Positions 30,967-37,105 of a DNA stretch of 37,105 nucleotides are shown here, in pieces. The DNA lies in contig CAYVCL010000026.1 of the NCBI GenBank assembly GCA_964450185.1, positions 1-37,105 on the forward strand. Direction: 5' to 3'. Below the pieces are notes generated by a model that searched no databases, was not told the origin of the DNA, and was given only the letters and a program-made list of their open reading frames with translations. Position 1 is the first letter of the stretch; the number at the start of each line of letters is the position of its first letter. A program made the position numbers and the translations under genes. The DNA comes from RUG11237 sp964450185 (lineage in GTDB: Bacteria > Bacillota > Clostridia > Lachnospirales > Lachnospiraceae).

Positions 30967-32274
30967 ATGACATACCAAGAAGCAGAAAAATATATATTAG
31001 ATGTACCAAAATTTACAAAGAAAAACGGTTTGGATAACACCAGAGAACTGATTAAGGAACTGGGAAATCCGGAAAAAAATCTGAAAATAATTCATGTGGC
31101 GGGAACCAATGGAAAAGGCTCTGTCTGTGCATTTACATCCTCCATGCTCATAGAAGCAGGGAAAAGAACAGGCTTATTTACCTCCCCACATCTGGTGCGA
31201 ATTACAGAACGTTTCCAGATAAATGGCATAGAAATGTCACAACAGGAGTTTTTAGAAAGCTTTGAACAGGTAAAAGAGGCAACAGAGAGAATTATAATGC
31301 GGGGATTTTGTCACCCGACCTTTTTTGAATTTTTGTTTGCCATGGCATTAGTATACTTTCAGAAAAATCAGGTGGAGTATGCAGTGGTGGAAACAGGGCT
31401 TGGCGGAAGGTTAGATTCAACTAACGTAATAGAATCCCCTGTGATGACTGCAATCACATCCATCAGTTTAGACCACACAGAGTATCTGGGAGAAACCATT
31501 ACAGAGATTGCAGCAGAAAAAGCAGGCATTATAAAGAAAGACACACCTTTGGTTCTTGGTATTAATCAAGAAAAGGTAGTAGAGGTCATAGAGAAAAAAG
31601 CACAGGAAAAAATGACGGAAATTTATAAGATTTCCGAAAAAGATTATAAAATTTGTGAAAAAACAAACAAACATATTGATTTTTTACTCAATGTTAAGTA
31701 TTATGGTTACGTTAGAGTTTCCTTACCGTATTCTGCCATTTATCAGGTAGAAAATGCGGCAGTGGCGATTCGAATGATAGAAAATTTATTAAATAAAGAC
31801 GAATATACCCCGGAAATTATAAACAGGGGATTAAATAAACGAGTATGGCAGGGCAGAATGGAGCAGGCCATAGAAGATATATATTTTGACGGTGCCCATA
31901 ACGAAGATGGTATCCGGGCATTTTTACAAACTGCGGCAGAACTCACAAAGAGCAGAGAGTGCGTTCTGTTATTTGGGGCAGTTAAAGAGAAAAATTACGA
32001 AGAAATGATAAAAGAAATTGCAACGACTCTGAATGCGGAGGTAACCGTGGTGACTACTTTAGATACACCGCGCAGTATGGAGGCGGAGCAGTTGAGGGAA
32101 ACATTCGAAAGGTATACAAAAAAACAAGTTATTAGTTGCGAAAATACAGAAACAGCGTGGAAGAAGGCTCTGGAATTAAAAAACAAGGAAAGAGTTCTGT
32201 TTTGCGTGGGTTCACTGTATTTAGTCGGAGAATTGAAGGCAATCACAGGAGAGTTGAGTAATGATAAATTTTGA
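30967..32274 (+). CDS. folC: bifunctional folylpolyglutamate/dihydrofolate synthase
   Basis: A 435-residue Mur-ligase-type enzyme adding glutamate to folates. The P-loop is GTNGKGS (46-52). Further motifs are TGLFTSPHLVRITERFQING, ETGLGGRLDSTNVI, SISLDHTEYLG and the C-terminal DGAHNEDG. The ATG at 30967 has GGGAGG about 7 bases before it; the open frame runs further upstream but includes the promoter. The last 14 bases overlap a small gene at 32261. Confidence 0.95.
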   Translation: MTYQEAEKYILDVPKFTKKNGLDNTRELIKELGNPEKNLKIIHVAGTNGKGSVCAFTSSMLIEAGKRTGLFTSPHLVRITERFQINGIEMSQQEFLESFEQVKEATERIIMRGFCHPTFFEFLFAMALVYFQKNQVEYAVVETGLGGRLDSTNVIESPVMTAITSISLDHTEYLGETITEIAAEKAGIIKKDTPLVLGINQEKVVEVIEKKAQEKMTEIYKISEKDYKICEKTNKHIDFLLNVKYYGYVRVSLPYSAIYQVENAAVAIRMIENLLNKDEYTPEIINRGLNKRVWQGRMEQAIEDIYFDGAHNEDGIRAFLQTAAELTKSRECVLLFGAVKEKNYEEMIKEIATTLNAEVTVVTTLDTPRSMEAEQLRETFERYTKKQVISCENTETAWKKALELKNKERVLFCVGSLYLVGELKAITGELSNDKF

Positions 32275-32404
32275 AGAAGAATTAAAGAAATTTCACCCAA
32301 GTTTAGAAGTTGAAGAAGCAGAAGATGCCATTTACAGCCATGATATGACAGATATGATGGATATTTTAAAAGAAGTATTAAAAGAATCAAAAGATAGTGA
32401 ATAG
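32261..32404 (+). CDS. small acidic protein overlapping the end of folC
   Basis: A 47-residue protein (MINFEEELKKFHPSLEVEEA at the start, a KESKDSE end), acidic and mostly helical by composition. ATG 32261 overlaps folC by 14 bases and has AGGAGAG about 8 bases upstream, which suggests coupled translation. No known family, but the overlap and good ribosome site make a real gene more likely than chance. Confidence 0.6.
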   Translation: MINFEEELKKFHPSLEVEEAEDAIYSHDMTDMMDILKEVLKESKDSE

Positions 32405-32454
32405 CAGCAAAATATAATAGGGAAGGCCCGATGTATGGGCGGAATGGAGTAAAC

Positions 32455-33843
32455 ATGAAATGTTATCATTGCGGTGCTGCACTATCTAAAAATGATTTTT
32501 GTACTTCTTGTGGTGCAGACGTTAAAACATACAAGACAATTATACGTCTTTCAAATAAATTTTATAATGAAGGACTGGAAAAAGCATCAGTTCGTGACTT
32601 ATCAGGAGCTGTTATATGCTTAAAACAGAGCTTAAAATACAATAAAAAGAATATACAGGCAAGAAACTTATTAGGTCTTGTCTATTACGAAATGGGCGAG
32701 ATTGTAGCCGCTTTAAGTGAATGGGTTATCAGCAAAAACATGAAAAGCAAGAAAAATATTGTGGATGATTACATTAAAGCAGTGCAGTCTAACCCTGCAA
32801 AATTAGAAGAAATCAACCAGAGTATCAAAAAATACAATCTGGCGTTGATTTACTGCAAGCAGGAAAGCTATGATTTGGCAGTGATACAGTTGAAAAAAGT
32901 ATTGCTGGTAAATCCAAAATTAATCAAGGCAAGACAGTTGTTGGCGTTGATTTATCTGAAAGATGAAGAATATAATCTTGCTGCAAAAGAGTTGAAAAAA
33001 GCAGAAGAAATCGACTCTAATAATACCATGACACTCAGATATTTAAGAGAACTGGAAGTTTTACGTGGCAAGAAGATAAATGCAATTTCTGACAGAAAAG
33101 ACACAAGAGTGACCTATAAAGTTGGAAACGATACGGTTATCCAGCCAAAAGAATACAAAGAAAATACCGGTATGAGTACGGTGATAAATATTATCATAGG
33201 TCTTGCTTTAGGTGCAGCTTTAGTGTGGTTTGTAGTCTTACCGGCAAAAATAGCCCTAACCCAGAGTGATGCAGATAAGGAAATTAAGCAATATAGTGAA
33301 AAAGTGGCAGTAAAAGAAGCAGAAGTAAAAGATTTGCAGGAGGATATTGCAACTTTGGAAAGCCAGAACAAGGCTATTCAGGAAAAATTGGATGAATATG
33401 AAGGGGATGGCGGTGTATTAAATTCCTACGATGCATTGTTGAGCGCAGCAAACCTTTATATGGAAGGAAAAGCAACAGAAGTGGCAGATATTATTTCAGG
33501 CATTGCTCCGGAAACGGTAGAAAGCGCAAAAGAGGGCTTTAAAACCGTTTACGCTAAGATAAATGGTGAAGTGATGGGCGAAGCTGCAGATGAGTATTAT
33601 AAGACAGGATACTCCGCATACAACAGCGGCGATTATGAAAAAGCCATTGAAAATCTGCAAAAAGCTTACAGCATAGACAATACCTCTGTAAATGCCCTGT
33701 ACTATATGGCGCGTTCTTACCAGAAATCAGGTGACAATGAAAATGCGGCAATTTACTTCCAGGAAGTAATTGATAAGTTCCCGGGAACAAAATCAGCTAC
33801 GGATGCTCAGGCAAATCTGGATTCCATAACAGAAGCAGAATAA
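32455..33843 (+). CDS. zinc-ribbon and TPR membrane protein
   Basis: A 462-residue protein. A four-Cys zinc ribbon (C3, C6, C16, C19) is followed by cytoplasmic TPR units (about residues 35-200, for example ALIYCKQESYDLAVIQLKKV and LALIYLKDEEYNLAAKELKK). A membrane helix lies at about 243-265 (INIIIGLALGAALVWFVVLP). Beyond it come a coiled coil (about 275-315) and an outer TPR pair (YKTGYSAYNSGDYEKAIENL, YMARSYQKSGDNENAAIYFQ). ATG 32455 is chosen, with GGAATGGAG upstream. Probably a scaffold linking cytoplasm and surface; the specific role is unknown. Confidence 0.8.
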   Translation: MKCYHCGAALSKNDFCTSCGADVKTYKTIIRLSNKFYNEGLEKASVRDLSGAVICLKQSLKYNKKNIQARNLLGLVYYEMGEIVAALSEWVISKNMKSKKNIVDDYIKAVQSNPAKLEEINQSIKKYNLALIYCKQESYDLAVIQLKKVLLVNPKLIKARQLLALIYLKDEEYNLAAKELKKAEEIDSNNTMTLRYLRELEVLRGKKINAISDRKDTRVTYKVGNDTVIQPKEYKENTGMSTVINIIIGLALGAALVWFVVLPAKIALTQSDADKEIKQYSEKVAVKEAEVKDLQEDIATLESQNKAIQEKLDEYEGDGGVLNSYDALLSAANLYMEGKATEVADIISGIAPETVESAKEGFKTVYAKINGEVMGEAADEYYKTGYSAYNSGDYEKAIENLQKAYSIDNTSVNALYYMARSYQKSGDNENAAIYFQEVIDKFPGTKSATDAQANLDSITEAE

Positions 33844-33881
33844 TTTAAAATACAAAACAAAAAGAAATAAAGATACGAAAG

Positions 33882-33913
33882 AAAAGCGATGGTTCTTAGA
33901 ACCATCGCTTTTT
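33882..33913 (+). terminator. strong intrinsic terminator before spoIIAA
   Basis: AAAAGCGATGGTTC (33882-33895), loop TTA, and GAACCATCGCTTTT (33899-33912) form a perfect 14-bp stem with a T tail. It ends 36 bases before the spoIIAA ATG. Confidence 0.9.
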
Positions 33914-33948
33914 GTGCCGTAAAAAACAAAATAAAAAGGAGAACGTTT

Positions 33949-34266
33949 ATGAGTGATATCTTTCAAATAGAAGATGAAACATTAAGAATTATGGTTCCAA
34001 AAGATTTAGACCATCACAACTGTACAACAATTCGGGAAATGGCAGACACAATAATGATGCAGAAGAATATCAAAGAAATTTTGTTTGATTTTCAAAACAC
34101 AGAATTTATGGACAGCTCAGGAATCGGTGTGATTGTAGGACGGTATAAGAACATGAAATGTCTGGGAGGAACGGTTGGGGCAATTCATGTAAATCAACGA
34201 ATAAAGAAAATATTTCTGTTAAGCGGATTGAGTAAAATGATTATGATATATGAGCAGGAGGCATAA
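33949..34266 (+). CDS. spoIIAA: anti-sigma F factor antagonist
   Basis: A 105-residue STAS-domain protein that releases sigma-F by binding SpoIIAB. The conserved MDSSGIGVIVGRYK block is present; by alignment to the Bacillus protein Ser57 is the residue phosphorylated by SpoIIAB. ATG 33949 has AAAAAGGAG about 7 bases upstream; the open frame begins further 5' within the terminator. It heads the spoIIAA-spoIIAB-sigF operon that commits the forespore. Confidence 0.95.
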   Translation: MSDIFQIEDETLRIMVPKDLDHHNCTTIREMADTIMMQKNIKEILFDFQNTEFMDSSGIGVIVGRYKNMKCLGGTVGAIHVNQRIKKIFLLSGLSKMIMIYEQEA

Positions 34267-34267
34267 A

Positions 34268-34690
34268 ATGAGAGAAAATAATATGATGATAGAGTTCGAC
34301 AGCCGTTCAGAAAATGAAGGATTTGCAAGAGTGGCGGTGGCGGCATTTGTTACCCCGCTGAATCCTACCCTGGAAGAAATCGAGGATGTAAAAACAGCCG
34401 TGTCGGAAGCAGTAACCAACTCCATTATTCACGGTTATGGAGAACAGGTAGAAAAGATTCTTCTGAAAGCTTCCATCAAAGAAAATACAGTTTATATAGA
34501 AATTACAGATTTTGGCTGTGGCATTGAAAATATAGAAAAGGCAATGGAGCCTATGTATACCACCAGACCAGATTTGGAACGTTCCGGTATGGGATTTGCC
34601 TTTATGGAGGCTTTTATGGATGAGATACATATTGAAAGTGAAGTGAATAAGGGAACAACCATATATATGAATAAAAAAATCATGGGATAA
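34268..34690 (+). CDS. spoIIAB: anti-sigma F factor, serine kinase
   Basis: A 140-residue GHKL kinase that holds sigma-F inactive and phosphorylates SpoIIAA. N box: EAVTNSIIHGY. G1 box: DFGCGIEN. G2 region: RSGMGFAFME. ATG 34268 has AGGAGG about 6 bases before it, one base after the spoIIAA stop codon. The order and spacing are those of the Bacillus operon. Confidence 0.95.
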   Translation: MRENNMMIEFDSRSENEGFARVAVAAFVTPLNPTLEEIEDVKTAVSEAVTNSIIHGYGEQVEKILLKASIKENTVYIEITDFGCGIENIEKAMEPMYTTRPDLERSGMGFAFMEAFMDEIHIESEVNKGTTIYMNKKIMG

Positions 34691-34699
34691 GAGGGGAAA

Positions 34700-35419
34700 A
34701 TGGTGGAGCATACAATTGAATTAATTGATAAATCACACCATGGAGATAAAGAGGCAAGAGATAGACTGGTAGAAGAAAATTTAGGGCTGGTATGGAGCAT
34801 TGTGAGGCGCTTTGCAAACCGAGGATACGAATTGGAGGATTTGTTTCAAATTGGTTCCATCGGCTTAATGAAAGCCATTGACAAATTTGATATTTCCTAT
34901 GAGGTGAAATTTTCCACCTATGCAGTTCCTATGATTATGGGAGAAATTAAGCGTTTCTTAAGAGATGACGGTATGATAAAAATGAGCCGTTCCATCAAAG
35001 AAAATGCATACAAAATAAAAGGAGTAGAGGAAAAAATCAGACACAAAGAAGGCAGGGAGCCTACTTTGGAAGAAATTAAAGAAGCAACCGGTTTGGAAAA
35101 AGAAGACATACTAATGGCAATGGATGCCTGCGTGGAGGTGGATTCTATCTACCGTTCGGTATATTCGGGTGATGAAAATGAAATTTGTCTTCTGGACAAG
35201 CTTACAGACAAGAGAAATGAAAATGAAGACACCATTAACCGATTGGTGCTCCAGTCATTATTGGAGGGACTGGAAGAAAAAGAACGGGATTTGATAAATC
35301 TACGTTATTTTCAGGATAAAACCCAGACGGAAACAGCACAAAGATTAGGAATCAGTCAGGTGCAGGTAAGCCGTCTGGAAAAAAGAATCCTGTTGCGTAT
35401 GCGGGGAAAATTGGCATAA
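34700..35419 (+). CDS. sigF: RNA polymerase sigma-F factor
   Basis: A 239-residue sigma-70 family factor for early forespore genes. Region 2 is LVWSIVRRFANRGYELEDLF, then QIGSIGLMKAIDKFD and VKFSTYAVPMIMGEIKRFLR, region 3 carries SRSIKENAYKIKGVEEKI, and region 4 is LEEKERDLINLRYFQDKTQT with the HTH ETAQRLGISQVQVSRLEKR. AGAGGGG precedes the ATG by about 5 bases. Ten bases follow spoIIAB. No terminator is obvious after it. Confidence 0.96.
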   Translation: MVEHTIELIDKSHHGDKEARDRLVEENLGLVWSIVRRFANRGYELEDLFQIGSIGLMKAIDKFDISYEVKFSTYAVPMIMGEIKRFLRDDGMIKMSRSIKENAYKIKGVEEKIRHKEGREPTLEEIKEATGLEKEDILMAMDACVEVDSIYRSVYSGDENEICLLDKLTDKRNENEDTINRLVLQSLLEGLEEKERDLINLRYFQDKTQTETAQRLGISQVQVSRLEKRILLRMRGKLA

Positions 35420-35423
35420 CACA

Positions 35424-35452
35424 TTGAGAAATAAGATATTCAATGTTATACT
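35424..35452 (+). promoter_or_regulatory. sigma-A promoter within an inverted repeat
   Basis: TTGAGA (35424-35429) and TATACT (35447-35452), spacer 17 bases. ACATTGA (35421-35427) and TCAATGT (35440-35446) form a 7-bp inverted repeat over the -35 and spacer, which could be a regulator site. Confidence 0.6.
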
Positions 35453-35508
35453 GAAACATGGCATGATTTAAGTTTGAATCATACAATTTGCGATAGAGAA
35501 AGGAATCA

Positions 35509-35784
35509 ATGGCTATGTTTAGAGTATGGGCTAAGATTTGGAAAGAAAATAAATTAGTGAAAGATGTTGTAGTGGAAGATGGAACAGAAGACACCAGAAC
35601 TCACAAAGTGTTTCAGGCATTGGAAAAGGTATGCTATGAGTTGGATTTAAGTGTACCAATCTGGCTGGACCACAATGTGGAGGAATTTAAGCGGGTGGCA
35701 AAAACAAGATTTCACGCAGATAATTTTGTAGATACCATTTCCTTTGATGCTCTGGAATTTCAAATTATTGAGGAAGATATGTAA
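35509..35784 (+). CDS. conserved hypothetical protein downstream of sigF
   Basis: A 91-residue soluble protein (MAMFRVWAKIWKENKLVKDV, then a YELDLSVPIWLDHNVEEFKR block and a FDALEFQIIEEDM end). A mixed alpha/beta composition. AAAGGAATC precedes the ATG at 35509; an ATG at 35515 is an alternative. I recall similar short proteins in Clostridia but no named family. A separate promoter lies upstream, so it need not belong to the sporulation operon. Confidence 0.7.
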   Translation: MAMFRVWAKIWKENKLVKDVVVEDGTEDTRTHKVFQALEKVCYELDLSVPIWLDHNVEEFKRVAKTRFHADNFVDTISFDALEFQIIEEDM

Positions 35785-35923
35785 TAGAGCAGAATAGTGT
35801 TAGAAATGAGCATTTTCCCTCATAGAATCTTGAAAATAATGTTTCTATAATAATAGAAAACGAGGAATTTAGGGCATGATATATCATATGCCAATATGCG
35901 TAAGAAAAGGAGTATAGATAAAG

Positions 35924-37057
35924 ATGAATTTTGCAGCAGTATATCATAGAATGTCAGATAATATGTGTTATCCGTTAAACGACGATGATTTGATTATTAA
36001 TATAAAAACCGACTACGATGTAAAACAGGTGTTTTTACATTATGGCGACCCGTTTGCAGCCGGTATTTTAGGTGGAAGCGAAGCTTGGGATGGTGTGAGA
36101 GAAGAAATCCCATTTAAGAAAAGATTGCAGAACCATATTTGGTGGACTACTACCGTAAAACCGGAATTTAAAAGATGCCGTTATTATTTTGAATTAATCA
36201 CAACCGAAGACGAAGTGTGGTTTTACGCAGAAAACGGTTTTTATGATAAAAAACATAAAGAATTATACGGAGGTACTATGCAGTGCTTTACCTTCCCTTG
36301 GATGAATCCGGCGGATATTGGAAGAACACCTCACTGGGTAACTTCCACCGTCTGGTATCAGATTTTTCCGGAAAGATTCTGTAATGGTGATTCATCCATC
36401 AATCCGGAAGGAGTACGCCCATGGGCAGGACCGGATAAAAAGGTAACCAACGAACAGTTTTATGGTGGTGACTTGAAAGGGATTGACAGCAAGCTGGATT
36501 ATTTACAGGATTTGGGAATTACCGGTTTGTATCTGACACCGATTAATGAAGCGGATTCAACACACAAATATGATACCACCGATTATGAGAAAATTGACCC
36601 TCATTTCGGAGATGAACAGGTAATGAAGACTTTGGTGAAAAATGCCCATGAAAAAGGTATGCGTGTCATGTTAGATGGTGTGTTCAATCACTGTGGATGG
36701 AAGTTTAAGCCTTGGCAGGATGTGGTAGAAAAAGGACCGGAATCTGAATACTTTGACTGGTTTATGGTGAATGAATGGCCATTCAAAGAAAATGAGCATA
36801 ACACCAAGAAGGGAAGATATTATTCCTTTGCTTTTGCAGATAATATGCCAAAATTGAATACCAACAATCAGAAAGTAATAGATTACTTACTGGGCGTTTG
36901 TGAAATGTGGGTAAAAGAATATGATATTGACGGATTGCGTCTGGATGTGGCAAACGAAATTTCTCATAAATTCTGTAAGCTGTTAAGAGAACGCATGAGA
37001 AGTTTGAAACCGGATTTCTATATTTTAGGAGAAATCTGGCACGATTCCATTGAATGA
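35924..37057 (+). CDS. GH13 alpha-amylase family, neopullulanase-like (3' truncated)
   Basis: The first 377 residues of a larger glycoside hydrolase. Residues 1 to about 130 form a beta-rich N-terminal domain like the one in neopullulanases. The catalytic barrel starts at STVWYQIFPERFCNGD. Region I is DGVFNHCG, region II is DGLRLDVANE with nucleophile Asp341, and region III is ILGEIWHD with acid/base Glu370. Region IV and the C-terminal domain are missing. The stop at 37055-37057 lies inside a 55-base copy of 36768-36822, so it is probably an assembly artefact and the true gene continues. It would act on starch oligosaccharides; no signal peptide, so probably cytoplasmic. AAAGGAG precedes the ATG by about 9 bases. 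Confidence 0.88.
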   Translation: MNFAAVYHRMSDNMCYPLNDDDLIINIKTDYDVKQVFLHYGDPFAAGILGGSEAWDGVREEIPFKKRLQNHIWWTTTVKPEFKRCRYYFELITTEDEVWFYAENGFYDKKHKELYGGTMQCFTFPWMNPADIGRTPHWVTSTVWYQIFPERFCNGDSSINPEGVRPWAGPDKKVTNEQFYGGDLKGIDSKLDYLQDLGITGLYLTPINEADSTHKYDTTDYEKIDPHFGDEQVMKTLVKNAHEKGMRVMLDGVFNHCGWKFKPWQDVVEKGPESEYFDWFMVNEWPFKENEHNTKKGRYYSFAFADNMPKLNTNNQKVIDYLLGVCEMWVKEYDIDGLRLDVANEISHKFCKLLRERMRSLKPDFYILGEIWHDSIE

Positions 37058-37105
37058 ATGGCCATTCAAAGAAAATGAGCATAACACCAAGAAGGGAAGA
37101 TATTA
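37051..37105 (+). repeat. exact 55-base duplication of 36768-36822 at the window end
   Basis: The last 55 bases are identical to 36768-36822, and the preceding base differs (T against G). The length equals a k-mer commonly used by short-read assemblers, so this is most likely an assembly graph end, not biology. Confidence 0.85.

Noticed and set aside
33830..33845. Sigma-H type -10 (GCAGAATAA) at the end of the zinc-ribbon gene for spoIIAA
   Set aside because: The -35 matches poorly and is misspaced, and a strong terminator lies between it and spoIIAA.
35873..35892. Imperfect palindrome GGCATGATATATCATATGCC before the GH13 gene as catabolite or maltose-regulator site
   Set aside because: It does not match a cre box, and only five outer base pairs are strict; too weak to list.

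Overview
The window looks like a chromosomal piece of a spore-forming, low-GC Clostridia, most likely Lachnospiraceae. The evidence is the spoIIAA-spoIIAB-sigF operon, both dipicolinate synthase subunits, near-consensus sigma-A promoters, AGGAGG-type ribosome binding sites, DUF951/DUF4125-type Firmicutes families, and Cys-rich L33 and S18. The family call is an inference from protein character; no database was searched. The right edge (37051-37105) is an exact 55-base copy of 36768-36822 and is probably an assembly end artefact.

Layout. 1-2.9 kb: an Rpn-type nuclease tail, a small unknown gene convergent with a XRE repressor, a Y-family DNA polymerase and a small membrane protein. 2.9-5.3 kb: initiator tRNA, sirtuin, DUF951, and the rpsF-ssb-rpsR operon. 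5.3-9.5 kb: alanine/glycine symporter, a Thr/Pro-repeat lipoprotein, a YkvA-like protein, a membrane-anchored XRE regulator and an esterase. 9.7-13.4 kb: a three-gene ABC-2 exporter and a lipoprotein amidase. 13.4-16.8 kb (minus strand): spoVFA-spoVFB-asnB behind a sigma-K-like promoter. 17-22 kb: a TPR / DUF4037 nucleotidyltransferase / DUF4125 / dGTPase / glycosyltransferase run. 22.1-23.4 kb: an orphan FliD-like protein. 23.5-27 kb: rpmG-secE-nusG-rplK-rplA-rplJ-rplL with an L10 leader and two L1-type sites. 27-28.2 kb: two large palindromic elements in opposite orientation around a small membrane gene. 28.2-33.8 kb: valS, folC, a 47-aa gene and a zinc-ribbon/TPR membrane protein. 33.9-37.1 kb: spoIIA operon, a small unknown gene and a GH13 amylase.

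The most unusual part is 27.05-28.17 kb. Element 1 is a roughly 300-base palindrome with perfect 46-base arms. Element 2 is a diverged inverted copy whose arms have a different sequence but still partly pair. An inner hairpin shows a compensatory C:G to T:A change between the copies, and element 2 is itself interrupted by a 160-base palindromic, MITE-like insertion. The elements sit exactly where rpoB-rpoC would normally follow rplL, so they mark a rearrangement or an assembly join. Other points of interest are a promoter nested in the loop of a terminator (23.5 kb), a sirtuin placed directly behind the tRNA-fMet terminator, a possible ATT start in spoVFA, and the FliD-like gene with no flagellar neighbours.
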